Assembly: GCA_000585075.1 (NCBI GenBank)
Contig: JEMY01000026.1
Coordinates: 16,335 to 80,334 of the forward strand
Source of the DNA: Candidatus Accumulibacter regalis
Lineage (GTDB): Bacteria > Pseudomonadota > Gammaproteobacteria > Burkholderiales > Rhodocyclaceae
Direction of reading: 5' to 3'
DNA length: 64,000 nt
Made by a program: the position numbers and the translations under genes. The notes under the pieces were generated by a model. That model made no database searches and was not told the DNA's origin. It saw nothing but the letters and a program-made list of their open reading frames with translations. Positions 10,211 to 19,477 of this stretch are shown in pieces (position 1 is the first letter of the stretch; every line of letters begins with the position of its first letter).

Positions 10211-11032
10211 TTATTTACCCCCGAAGAATCGCTTGAACAGGCCGGGCTTCTCGTAGTCGACGTAACGCAGGGGGATGGTTTCGCCGAGGAAGCGGCCGAC
10301 CACGTCAAGGTAGGCGCCGGCAACATCGCTGTTGGCGAGGTGGATCGCAGGCGAGCCGGCGTTCGAAGACTGAAGTACCGCTTCAGACTCGGGAATGACG
10401 CCGATGATCGGCACGCGCAGAATCTCCTGCACATCCTTGTACGAGAGCATTTCCCCCTCTTCGACGCGTTTTGGCGAGTAGCGGGTGATCAGCAGATGTT
10501 CCTTGACCGGCTCGCCGCCGCTCAGGGCACGGCGTGACTTGGCCTGGATGATGCCGAGAATGCGGTCCGAGTCGCGTACCGAGGAAACTTCCGGGTTGCT
10601 GACCACCAGCGCTTCGTCGGCAAAGGTCAGGGCCAGAACCGCCCCGCGCTCGATGCCCGCCGGCGAATCGCAGACGACGTAATCGAAGGCCATGTGTTCG
10701 AGTTCCTTGAGGACTTTCTCGACCCCTTCTTCGCTGAGCGCGTCCTTGTCGCGAGTCTGTGAAGCCGGCAGGACGAAGAGATTGCCGTTCTCGCAGTGCT
10801 TGTCCTTGATCAGCGCCTGGGTGAGCGTTGCTTCTCCGTTGAGAACGTTGACCAGGTCGTAGACCACGCGGCGCTCGCAGCCCATGATCAGATCCAGGTT
10901 GCGCAGACCGACGTCAAAATCGATGACGGCAGTTTTGTAACCACGCAGGGCGAGCCCTGATGCGAAGCTGGCGCTGGTGGTGGTCTTGCCGACTCCACCC
11001 TTGCCCGACGTTACGACGACAATACGTGTCAC
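10211..11032 (-). CDS. minD: Septum site-determining ATPase MinD
   Basis: MinD is a ParA/Mrp-type ATPase that recruits MinC to the membrane. The 273-residue product has the deviant Walker A motif [15 protein letters not shown] at residues 9-23, switch I ([12 protein letters not shown]) and switch II ([10 protein letters not shown]). The C-terminal amphipathic helix [10 protein letters not shown] serves as the membrane anchor. It lies between minC and minE; the minC-minD spacer of 102 nt includes a 7-bp hairpin (11102-11126). Confidence 0.97.
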   Translation of the reverse strand: MTRIVVVTSGKGGVGKTTTSASFASGLALRGYKTAVIDFDVGLRNLDLIMGCERRVVYDLVNVLNGEATLTQALIKDKHCENGNLFVLPASQTRDKDALSEEGVEKVLKELEHMAFDYVVCDSPAGIERGAVLALTFADEALVVSNPEVSSVRDSDRILGIIQAKSRRALSGGEPVKEHLLITRYSPKRVEEGEMLSYKDVQEILRVPIIGVIPESEAVLQSSNAGSPAIHLANSDVAGAYLDVVGRFLGETIPLRYVDYEKPGLFKRFFGGK

Positions 11033-11134
11033 GGATCTTTCTCCGCAGATTAAAGACGGGATTCTACCCGCAGAATGGGCTTTCTGCTGATTCGCGCAGC
11101 GCTGGCAGTGCCATTGCCGCTGCCAGAGCCGCTG

Positions 11135-11944
11135 CTACTCGGTCCTGAGTGGCTCGACGACCAGCTTGCCGGAGCTGTCGCCAGTTTTTTCAGCGAGCCT
11201 GACCTGCACCGCTTTGCCCGCCAGATCGCTCGGTACGCCACTGTCGAAAGTCCGATACAGTCCGGCAACCGAGACCAGCTGGGCATCGAAGCGAGTGCTG
11301 AAGATGCGTGCCTCGGTATCGCCGCTGGCGCCCGCCAGTGCACGACCGTGCAAGGGGGCGTAGATGTGGATGTTGCCGTCGGCGATGACTTCGGCACCGG
11401 AGTTGACCGCGGCGAGAACGACCAGGTCGCCGCCACGTGCGTAGATCTGTTGCCCCGAACGCAAGGGCCGGGTGAGGAACAGCGTCGGCGACCTCGCGCC
11501 AGCGCTGGCGGCGGGTGCGGGCTTTTCTTCCGGTGCTGGCTCGGGCTTTGCTTCCGGCACTGGCGGCGGCGCGGCGGGCGCCGGAAGCTCGTCGTCGGCA
11601 CGGGGCGCCGCGCGTAGCGAACGATCGACGGCGGCGTAGGTCGGCAGGCCGGCCGTGCGGGCGCTTTCGCGAAGCTCATCGCTGCCGCCCCGGACACCGA
11701 TCACGTTCAGCCCGTGGGTCCTGAAGAGCTCCTTTAAGAACTGCCATTTGGCCGACGAGGCGGCAGCCGCCTGCGACAAGTCGAGCACGGCAGCCTCGCC
11801 ATCGAAAAAGGGATCGTCGCCGAACAGCGCGCTGGCGGCTTCGCCGAGTTCGCCCAGTTGCAGCGATCGCAGGCTGACCGTGACGATGGGCAGGGTGGTT
11901 CCCTTGAACTCGATCAGTGGTGGGGTCTTGTTGGTTGGCGGCAT
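11135..11944 (-). CDS. minC: Septum site-determining protein MinC
   Basis: MinC inhibits FtsZ polymerisation away from midcell. The 269-residue protein has the N-terminal inhibitory domain (residues 1 to about 115). A Pro/Ala/Glu-rich linker of about 35 residues ([12 protein letters not shown]) follows, and then the C-terminal beta-helical dimerisation and MinD-binding domain ([36 protein letters not shown]). The linker is longer than in enterobacterial MinC. It is the first gene of minCDE. Confidence 0.95.
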   Translation of the reverse strand: MPPTNKTPPLIEFKGTTLPIVTVSLRSLQLGELGEAASALFGDDPFFDGEAAVLDLSQAAAASSAKWQFLKELFRTHGLNVIGVRGGSDELRESARTAGLPTYAAVDRSLRAAPRADDELPAPAAPPPVPEAKPEPAPEEKPAPAASAGARSPTLFLTRPLRSGQQIYARGGDLVVLAAVNSGAEVIADGNIHIYAPLHGRALAGASGDTEARIFSTRFDAQLVSVAGLYRTFDSGVPSDLAGKAVQVRLAEKTGDSSGKLVVEPLRTE

Positions 11945-12048
11945 GGGATCGTGAGGGCGCTCTTGCTGGAACTGGGGAATCGGCGAAGTCTAGCGGAATC
12001 GCCTGTAAAAGCGAACTGCGGCGACGACATTTTCGTGCTTTGCGGGCG

Positions 12049-12080
12049 CTCTTGGCTGCGCTTAAGCGCAGCCAAGAGCC
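12049..12080 (-). terminator. 32-nt perfect palindrome downstream of the ubiH-type gene
   Basis: A perfectly self-complementary 32-nt sequence (arms gctcttggctgcgc, centre ttaa) starts 13 nt past the stop of the minus-strand UbiH-type gene and lies about 100 nt upstream of minC. The position fits a terminator for the amgK-murU-pepP-ubi run, but no T-tract follows the stem. A dyad-symmetric binding site upstream of minC is the alternative. Confidence 0.5.
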
Positions 12081-12093
12081 TGGCGTCGACCGT

Positions 12094-13284
12094 TCATGGC
12101 CAGGCGCGGGCCCCCCAGATCATTCGTTTGGCGACGAAGTGGCGCAGCGGCGGCAAGACGTCGAGTGCCAGCAGCCCTGCGCCACGAGCGATCCGTAGCG
12201 GCGCCAGGTCTATGCCGAAGACGCGCACGAGGCCGTCGGTGAAGGCGATGCTGCCCTGGCGGTCAAGGCGGCGAGAACGCGCGTAGGCGGCCAGGACAGC
12301 GGCATTGCCCGCGTCGCCGCTGGCGTTGGCAAGCAGCACCGCCGCGAGTTCCCAGGCGTCGCGCAAACCGAGGTTGAAGCCCTGTCCGGAAACCGGGTGC
12401 AGGCTTTGCGCGGCGTTGCCGATCCACACCTGGCGTCGGCCAGCCAGTTGCTCGCGGACCCGCAGCGCCAACGGAAAGCTGGTGCGCGGACCACTGGCAA
12501 CGAAAGCGAGGCGGCTGCCGAACTGCGCCCGTAGCGCGGCGAGGAAGTCACCCTCGTCGAGGGCGAGCAGGTTGGCGGCCTTTTCCGGTGGCACGGTAAA
12601 CACCAGCGAGTAGTCCTGCCCCAGCGGCAGCAGGGCAAGCGGACCATCGGGCGTAAAACGTTCCCAGGCGCGCTGCTGGTGACCAGGAACGGGGCGAACT
12701 TCGGCGACCACGGCGTGCTGCCGGTAATCGTAAACGCGCACGTCGGGGTCGCTGACCGGCGTACCTTCGGCGTGCACAACGAGTCTGGCCCGGATTCGTC
12801 GCGGCGCGGCGGGGTCGCCGTTCTGCGCCGCCAGCGTAATCTCGGCCGTGTCGTTGCCGGTCGTGATGTCGAGCAGCGTGCAGTCGTGCAAGCACTGCGT
12901 CGCGTCGATGCGCGCGTCGAGGGTGGCGGCGAGATCGCGGTAGCGCATCACGTAGCCGAGCGCGGCGATGCCGTATTCGCTGGCATCGATTAGCGTGCGA
13001 CCAAAACCGCCGCGCTGCGAAACGTGGATGCTTTCGATCGCCGTTGCCGCGCTTGCCTTCCAGGCGCCGAGACGTTCAAGCAGCTGGCGGCTGCCATGCG
13101 CCAGCGCCAGCGCGCGCGGGTCGCGGGCCCAGGCCGCGTGCGGGCGGCTGTCGAGCAAGAGCACGCTCTGCGGCCCGCCGGCCAGCGCCAAGGCCAGCGA
13201 CATGCCAACTGGCCCGGCGCCGACGATGGCGACGTCGACAGAGCTTGCGTTCGTGCTCTCCGCGCCGTTCGCCGGCTCACTCAT
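12094..13284 (-). CDS. UbiH/UbiF/COQ6-family FAD-dependent hydroxylase
   Basis: This predicted flavin monooxygenase of ubiquinone synthesis hydroxylates the aromatic ring of a quinone precursor. The product is 396 residues from the ATG at 13284 (MSEPANGAE); the track ORF starts in pepP. The Rossmann motif VAIVGAGPVGMSLALAL is at about residues 18-34, and the FAD-ribityl motif GFNLGLRDAWELAAVLL is near residue 293. The middle DG motif, normally ADG, reads HAEG here, which is unusual. The start overlaps the pepP stop by 8 nt, as in pepP-ubiH operons. Which ring position it hydroxylates cannot be read from the sequence. Confidence 0.88.
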   Translation of the reverse strand: MSEPANGAESTNASSVDVAIVGAGPVGMSLALALAGGPQSVLLLDSRPHAAWARDPRALALAHGSRQLLERLGAWKASAATAIESIHVSQRGGFGRTLIDASEYGIAALGYVMRYRDLAATLDARIDATQCLHDCTLLDITTGNDTAEITLAAQNGDPAAPRRIRARLVVHAEGTPVSDPDVRVYDYRQHAVVAEVRPVPGHQQRAWERFTPDGPLALLPLGQDYSLVFTVPPEKAANLLALDEGDFLAALRAQFGSRLAFVASGPRTSFPLALRVREQLAGRRQVWIGNAAQSLHPVSGQGFNLGLRDAWELAAVLLANASGDAGNAAVLAAYARSRRLDRQGSIAFTDGLVRVFGIDLAPLRIARGAGLLALDVLPPLRHFVAKRMIWGARAWP

Positions 13285-14584
13285 GGCGCATGACCTCCTC
13301 GATTTCGGCAACCGTTCGCGGTGCATTGGTGTACACCAGGCAGCCGTCGCTGGTGACCAGTACGTCGTCCTCGATGCGCACGCCAATGCCGTGCAGGTGT
13401 TCCGGAACGGCGCTGCCGGGGCGCAGGTAGAGGCCCGGTTCGACGGTCAGCGTCATGCCCGCAGCCAGCTTGACCCAGTCGTCGTCGGCCGTGCCGGTCT
13501 TGTAGTCGCCGGCATCGTGGACGTCGAGCCCCAGCCAGTGGCCGGTGCGGTGCATGTACCAGGGTTTGTAGGCTTCGCTTTCGACGGCGCCGTCGACGCT
13601 GCCGGTGAGCAGCTTGAGATCGATCAGCCCCTGCGTCAGGACGCGCAGCGCCGCCTGGTGGTAGTCGGTGAACGAGGCGCCGGGGTGTACTGCGGCAATC
13701 GCCGCCTGCTGCGCCGCGAGGACGATTTCATAGACCTCGCGTTGCTCGGCGCTGAAACGTCCGCCGACCGGGAAGGTGCGGGTGATGTCCGAGGCGTAGC
13801 CGGCGACCTCGCAGCCGGCGTCGATCAGGACCAGCGATTGGCCCGCCAGGAGTTTGTTGTTGTCGACGTAGTGCAGGATGCAGGCGTTGGCGCCACCGGC
13901 GACGATCGGCGTGTAGGCGTGGCCGTCGGCGCCGCGGCGGCGAAATTCGTAGCTCAGCTCTGCTTCGAGTTCGTATTCGGCCATGCCCGGCCTGCACGCG
14001 CGCATCGCGCGGCTGTGGCCGGCCGAAGCGATGTCGGCGGCGTGGCGCATGAGCTGGACTTCGTGCGCGTCCTTGCTCAGCCGCATCTGATCGAGCAGGC
14101 CACGCAGGTCGCGGATTTCACCGGGCGCGCGCGTGCCGCTGCGCCCCTGGGAACGAACGGCATTCAGCGCGTTGCCGATGCGGCTGTCCCATTCTCTGTC
14201 GTGACCCAGCGAGTGCCACAGCGCCGCGTGGTTGGCGATCAACGTGGGCAGCATTTCGTCGAGACAGCCGATCGGATGCGCTTCAGTAAAGCCGAAGGCG
14301 GCGGCGGCAGCGTCGGGGCCGTAGCGAAAACCGTCCCAGGTTTCGCGCTCCTCGTTCTTCTCGCGGCAGAAGAGGATCGCTTTCGCTTCCGCGCCGCCGA
14401 CCAGGACGATCACCGCATCGGGCTCGGGGAAGCCGCTCAGATACCAGAAGTAGCTGTCGAAGCGGTAGGGATAATGCGAGTCGCGGTTACGCAGGCGCTC
14501 TGGTGCCGTGGCCAGGACGGCGACGCCGTCCCCGAGGCTGTCGAGTACCCGCTGGCGACGCTTGGCGTAGGGTTTGAGACTCAT
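13277..14584 (-). CDS. pepP: Xaa-Pro aminopeptidase (aminopeptidase P)
   Basis: PepP is a dinuclear manganese peptidase that releases the N-terminal residue in front of proline. The 435-residue product has an N-terminal creatinase-like domain (residues 1-170) and a C-terminal pita-bread domain. Candidate metal ligands are visible in LIDAGCEVAGYASDITRTF (Asp pair), HRTGHWLGLDVHDAG (His), TVEPGLYL (Glu) and GIGVRIEDDVLV (Glu). It overlaps the UbiH-type gene downstream and begins 4 nt into the end of murU, indicating one operon. Confidence 0.95.
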   Translation of the reverse strand: MSLKPYAKRRQRVLDSLGDGVAVLATAPERLRNRDSHYPYRFDSYFWYLSGFPEPDAVIVLVGGAEAKAILFCREKNEERETWDGFRYGPDAAAAAFGFTEAHPIGCLDEMLPTLIANHAALWHSLGHDREWDSRIGNALNAVRSQGRSGTRAPGEIRDLRGLLDQMRLSKDAHEVQLMRHAADIASAGHSRAMRACRPGMAEYELEAELSYEFRRRGADGHAYTPIVAGGANACILHYVDNNKLLAGQSLVLIDAGCEVAGYASDITRTFPVGGRFSAEQREVYEIVLAAQQAAIAAVHPGASFTDYHQAALRVLTQGLIDLKLLTGSVDGAVESEAYKPWYMHRTGHWLGLDVHDAGDYKTGTADDDWVKLAAGMTLTVEPGLYLRPGSAVPEHLHGIGVRIEDDVLVTSDGCLVYTNAPRTVAEIEEVMRHE

Positions 14585-15273
14585 CTGCTTGAGGCAAGCT
14601 CCATGTCGAGTTCAGCGAGGCGTTCGCGGGTTCCGACGTCGACCCAGCGACCGCCGTGTCGTTCGCCGGTGAGCGTACCGCGGGCAATGGCCGCGTCCAG
14701 CAGGGGGCGAAGTTTCATTTTCACGCCGGCCGCGACGGTGGCAAAGAAGTCGGGCGGGAAGACGCCAATGCCGGCGTAGGTCAGAGAGCCAGTGCGGTTT
14801 CCGGTCGCTGCGCGCACGATCTGGCCATCCAGGCAAAAGTCGCCACCAGGATGGTGTGGCGGGTTGTCGACCAGCAGCAGATGGGCGTGCTCGCGGTCGA
14901 GGGTGCTGGCGATGCGCCTGGCCCGCGAGAAATCCCAGTCGCACCAGATGTCGCCGTTGACCACCAGGAAGGGTTCGTCGCCAAGCAGTGGCAGCGCGCT
15001 GGCGATGCCGCCGGCGGTTTCCAGCGCTCCGCCGGCTTCGGGTGAGTAGGCGATGTGCAGGCCGAAGTCGCTGCCGTTGCCCAGTGCCGCCTCGATCTGT
15101 TCGCCGAGATGGGCGTGGTTGATCACCACCTCGCGCCAACCGGCCCTGGCCAGGCCCTGCAGATGCCAGGCGATCAGCGCCCTGCCGCCCGCCATCAGCA
15201 GTGGTTTGGGGGTCGTATCGGTGAGCGGGCGCAGGCGTTCGCCGCGCCCGGCGGCAAGAATCATGGCCTTCAT
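14581..15273 (-). CDS. murU: N-acetylmuramate alpha-1-phosphate uridylyltransferase
   Basis: MurU converts N-acetylmuramate-1-phosphate to UDP-MurNAc in the peptidoglycan-recycling shortcut that bypasses de novo, fosfomycin-sensitive synthesis. The 230-residue product starts at the ATG at 15273 (MKAMILAAGRGERLRPL), which carries the nucleotidyltransferase signature G-x-G-x-R-x(4)-T-x-x-x-x-K. VVNGDIWCD holds the metal-binding Asp. The track ORF continues 105 codons upstream but overlaps amgK. The start overlaps the amgK stop (ATGA), and the pairing with amgK separates it from general sugar nucleotidyltransferases. Confidence 0.9.
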   Translation of the reverse strand: MKAMILAAGRGERLRPLTDTTPKPLLMAGGRALIAWHLQGLARAGWREVVINHAHLGEQIEAALGNGSDFGLHIAYSPEAGGALETAGGIASALPLLGDEPFLVVNGDIWCDWDFSRARRIASTLDREHAHLLLVDNPPHHPGGDFCLDGQIVRAATGNRTGSLTYAGIGVFPPDFFATVAAGVKMKLRPLLDAAIARGTLTGERHGGRWVDVGTRERLAELDMELASSR

Positions 15274-16304
15274 CAGAAGCTGTAGCCGACGTCGACCGGC
15301 CGCTTCTCGACCACGTCGAGCAGGCGTGCCAGCGGCCGCAGTTCTCTGTAGCGCTCGCAGCTTCGCCGCAGATAGCCGAGCACGCGCGGCATGTCCGCGA
15401 GGTAGTTCTCCTTGCCGTCGCGATGGCACAGGCGCGCGAAGATGCCGAGCACCTTGAGCTGGCGCTGTACACCCATCCATTCGTAGTCGCGGTAGAAGTC
15501 GTGGAAATCGGCCTCTACCGGCAATCCGGCCTGGCGCGCGCCTTCCCAGTAACGGATCACGAAATCGAGCTCCTGATCTTCCGGCCAAGCGATGTAGGCG
15601 TCACGGTAGAGCGAGACGAGGTCGTAGGTCAGCGGACCGTAAACAGCATCCTGGAAATCGAGAATTCCGGGGTTGCTCGGAAAAGCGGGCGCGGGCTCGC
15701 CGACGAGCATCAGGTTGCGCGAGTGGTAGTCGCGATGTACGTAGACCCTTGGCTGTCGCAGGTTGTTGGCCAGGATCGCTGCGAACACCGTCTGCAGGGT
15801 GGATTGCATGCCTTTGTCGATGGTCACTCCGAGGTGACGGCGCAGGTACCAGTCGGGGAACAGGGCCAGTTCGCGGCCGAGCAGGTCACCGTCGTATTCG
15901 GGAAGAACACCTGGTCGACTGGCGAGCTGAATGGCGAGCAGTGCCCGGTTGGCGTCGGCGTACAGTCGCGCCGCCGTGCTCCGGTCGTGCAGGGCACTCA
16001 GGTAAGTGCTGCTGCCGAGGTCAGAGAGGAGCAGGAAGCCTTGTTCGAGGTCGGCGGCGAGCACCGCGGGCAGATGCACCTCGGCCTCGCGAAAGAGGGC
16101 GGCGACCTTGATGAAGGGGCGGCAGTCTTCTTTCTCCGGCGGCGCGTCCATGACGATGCGCGTCGTTCGATCGGGGAGCTCGACGCGAAAGTAACGCCGG
16201 AAGCTGGCGTCGGCCGAGGCCGCTTCGAGGCGCGCATCCCAGCCTGGGAAAGTTGGCTCAAAGACCTGTCGGAGCCAGTTGCGCAGCAGGGCGGTACGCG
16301 GCAT
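15273..16304 (-). CDS. amgK: N-acetylmuramate/N-acetylglucosamine kinase
   Basis: AmgK phosphorylates recovered MurNAc or GlcNAc at the anomeric position, feeding MurU. The 343-residue protein has an aminoglycoside-phosphotransferase (APH) fold. It shows VYVHRDYHSRNLML (catalytic loop with the Brenner-type HxDxxxxN) and ILDFQDAVYGPLTYDLVSL (Mg-binding DFG-like segment). In Pseudomonas and other Gram-negatives the amgK-murU pair lies beside lptD, as here; lptD is divergent across a 160-nt spacer that should hold both promoters. Confidence 0.9.
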   Translation of the reverse strand: MPRTALLRNWLRQVFEPTFPGWDARLEAASADASFRRYFRVELPDRTTRIVMDAPPEKEDCRPFIKVAALFREAEVHLPAVLAADLEQGFLLLSDLGSSTYLSALHDRSTAARLYADANRALLAIQLASRPGVLPEYDGDLLGRELALFPDWYLRRHLGVTIDKGMQSTLQTVFAAILANNLRQPRVYVHRDYHSRNLMLVGEPAPAFPSNPGILDFQDAVYGPLTYDLVSLYRDAYIAWPEDQELDFVIRYWEGARQAGLPVEADFHDFYRDYEWMGVQRQLKVLGIFARLCHRDGKENYLADMPRVLGYLRRSCERYRELRPLARLLDVVEKRPVDVGYSF

Positions 16305-16464
16305 GCCGCTTCTCCTTGAACGATGGTGCTAAAATATGCGACCGATTCTACCATCCGGGCAGTGCTTGAAGTGCCGCCGCAGAGACGACCAAACCCACAG
16401 CCCGGCGTCCGAACAATCGGAATGGTCCCAACAATTCCTGGCATTCTTTATTGACAACCTTGGC

Positions 16465-19400
16465 ATGACGTTTCCCTTTCGGCGCAAGCCGCGGACCTTG
16501 ATCTTTCGTTGCGCCGTGGCCACGACGCTTCTCGCCAGCCTGCCCGGCGTCGCGCAGGCGCAGCCGGCGCCACCGTTGCGCGTCGATCCGGCGTTGCTTG
16601 GCCTGCCGGCCATTGTGCCCGCCGCCCCGGTCAAGCGGTCGCCTGAGGGGCAGGCAGACGCTGCGCCTGCGGAGAGCAAGCCTGTCGTGACTCCGGTCAT
16701 CGAAGCGCGACCCGTGCCAACGCCGACGACCGCGGAAGAGCCAGTCCAGGCTGCAGTCGAGGTCAGCGAGCAGCCGTCGGCTGAAGGCGTCAGTTCGCCG
16801 GCTGCGAACGTCGGGCCCGACGTGCAGGCGGGGAAAGCGCTGGCGCGGGACGCGGAGCAGCCGGTGATCAGCCAGCCCGATCAAGGCCTGGCCGCACCGC
16901 TCGCCGAGACGCCGAAAGCCAGTGCCCGTGGCGCGGAGACCGTGGCCCCGTCGACGCTATCCGCGTCGCCGGCCACGACAATCCGCGTCGCCGGCCACGA
17001 CAATCGCCGTGCCGCCGCCAGCCGAAAAGGCGGCGCCGAGCGTGGACAAGGCGGCGCCGAGCGTGATTTCCACGCCCTCGCCGGTGCCGGTCAAGCCGGC
17101 CGGGGCGGTGGCTGCCGTGCCGTCGCCCTCGTCGCCGGCCAGCGCTACGCCGCCCGCCGAGGCGGAGGCCGGGTCGCAAGCAACCTTCCTGAGTGCGCAG
17201 AGGATTTCGGGCGTCGTTGACCGGGAGCTCATTGCCCAGGACGACGCCGAGTTGCGCCAGGCCGACAAGGTATTGACGGCCGATCAACTGACCTACTGGC
17301 CGGTCGAAGACGAGGTCGAGGCGGTCGGGAGCGCGCGCTTTCAGCAGCGTGATGACGTCGTCTCAGGGACCAAGATGCGTATGCGGCTCGAGGATCATTT
17401 TGGGTTCTTCGACGATGCTTCGTATTTCGTGAAGCGCCCGCCGCGTTCTGCGGCAGGAGCGAAATCCCGCGGCGACGTCGCTTCCGGCCTGGCGCCAACC
17501 GAAGCAGACAGCGAATTCAGCGGCGGTTTTGCGGCACCCATGTCCTTCGGCCTGCTGCCCGGGCAGACCAAGCTCAAGTATCACCAGGACGCAAACGGCG
17601 AGCCGACCGAAGCACGCGGCACGGCGCAGCGCATCGATTTCGAGGGCGAGAACCAGATTCGTCTGAGTTCGGCGACCTACACCACCTGCAAGCCCGGTAA
17701 TGACGACTGGTTTCTCAGCGTCGCCGACCTGAAGCTCGACTACGACAACGAGGTGGGGAGTGGCAACGATGCCACCGTCCACTTCCTCGGAGTGCCGATT
17801 CTCTACTCGCCGTGGTTATCCTTTTCGCTCAACAATCACCGCAAGTCGGGTTTTCTGACGCCAAGCTACGGAACGAGTAGCGACAGCGGTTTCGAATTCA
17901 CCCTGCCCTACTATTGGAACATTGCACCGAACATGGATGCCACGTTCGAGCCGACCCTGCTCACCAAGCGCGGTCTGCTGCTCGGCACCGACTTTCGCTA
18001 CCTCAACGCGGCGTACGGGGGAACCTACTTCGGCAACGTCCGTGGCGAGTATCTTCCGAATGATCGGGTGGCGAACCGCGATCGCTGGGGTGTGGCCTTG
18101 ACCCATTCTCAGGTCGCCGCCAACGGTTTCTCGGGCGCGATCAACTACAACCGGGTCTCGGACAGCGATTACTACACCGACCTGTCGAGCGAGATCACCA
18201 AGACCTCCGAAACGCAACTTCTGCAGCAAGGCTTGCTTAGCTACGGTGGTGGCGGATGGTGGAATGCGACGGCCAACGTGCAGACCTTCCAGACCCTGCA
18301 GCCGGACCCGCAGAACCCGGTCACTCCGCCCTATCAGCTCTTGCCGCAAATCACCGTAAACGCGCGCCAGCCGGATTTGTTGTCGACCGACAGCGCCTTT
18401 TTCGGGCAGTACACCAGTTTTGTCCGTCCCGATTCCTCTACCGTCGACGGGCAGCGGACGGTCATGCAACCACAGATTTCACTGCCCTACACCACCCCCG
18501 GCTGGTATGTCACGCCGCGCGTCGGCGTCAATGTCACTCACTATGCCCTGAATTACCCAGGCTCGACGAATATCCTCCCGACTTCGATCAATCGCAACCT
18601 GCCGATCTTCAGCGTCGATTCGGGAATGACTTTCGAGCGCCCCAGCAACTGGTTCGGTCGCGACTATACGCAGACCCTGGAGCCTCGTCTTTACTACCTC
18701 AACATACCGTACGAGAATCAGGACGATATTCCGATCTTCGATACCGCGCTGGCCGACTTCAATTTTGCGCAGATCTTTGCCGATAACCAGTTCTCCGGCT
18801 GGGACCGCATCAACAACGCCAATCAGCTGACCGCCGCCCTTTCCTCGCGCCTGATCAATCCGACTTCCGGTAATGAGATCATGCGCGGGATGGTCGGTCA
18901 GCGGCTCTATTTCACCAAGGACAAGGTGGCGCTGCCGGGAGCGACCACTCGGCAGTGGGACAGGTCGGATTTTCTGGCCGGCTTCACCGGGCAGATCCTG
19001 CCGCGGGTCTATGCCGACGCCGCCCTGCAATACACCGTGGACGATCAGGAGTTTCAACGCTATTCCTTCGGTGCGCGCTATTTCCCGGAGGCCGGCAAGC
19101 TGCTCAATGCGTCGTACAGTTACAACACGCAGGCGGTGACGCCGATCAAGCAGGTCGACGTTTCCGGGCAGTGGCCGATCGATGGCCGCTGGCAGGCGGT
19201 CGGTCGCTACAACTATTCGTTTCTGCAGAACCAGCCGATCGAAATTATCGGCGGCCTGGAATACAACGCCGGCTGCTGGGTGGTGCGCGTCGTCGGGCAG
19301 CGTCTGCAGACCACCGAGGCGGACGCGACGACGCGAGCCTTCGTGCAACTTGAACTGAGCGATTTCTCGCGCCTGGGCTCGAATCCGATCAGCCTCCTCC

Positions 19401-19468
19401 AGCGCCGGATTCCCGGCTACGGTGTGGCCAATCAGCCGCAGACGGATTCGGCTCTGGCCGAACAGTAG
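16465..19468 (+). CDS. lptD: LPS-assembly outer-membrane protein LptD, reading frame broken by a 22-bp duplication
   Basis: LptD is the essential beta-barrel that inserts lipopolysaccharide into the outer leaflet. A signal peptide (residues 1-32, ending GVAQAQ) begins at the ATG at 16465 in frame 1. That frame runs through a Pro/Ala-rich region to a stop at 17220. The periplasmic OstA-type domain (ATFLSAQRISGVVDREL) and complete C-terminal barrel continue in frame 2 to 19468. A tandem 22-bp repeat at 16959-17002 explains the shift: deleting one copy joins the frames into a 993-residue protein. The track start at 16922 is not a real start because it lacks a signal peptide. Only two cysteines are visible in the main part (TYTTCKPG, NAGCWVV). 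It is first in lptD-surA-pdxA-rsmA. Confidence 0.88.
16959..17002 (+). repeat. 22-bp perfect tandem duplication inside lptD
   Basis: Two identical 22-nt units (16959-16980 and 16981-17002) follow each other without a gap, and the first three bases of a third copy follow. The unit length is not a multiple of three, so it moves lptD from frame 1 to frame 2. Read with a single copy, the protein runs SASPATTIAVPPPAEKAAPS without interruption. It could be a genuine slippage mutation, a phase-variable state or an assembly artefact. Confidence 0.95.
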
Positions 19469-19477
19469 GTGTTGACC

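Noticed and set aside
12968-14779. 603-codon plus-strand ORF over pepP
   Set aside because: Antisense to the well-supported pepP, the UbiH-type gene and murU; no homology features.
16922-16924. 16922 as the true start of a complete LptD
   Set aside because: It would give no signal peptide, while the upstream frame has one and a 22-bp duplication explains the shift.
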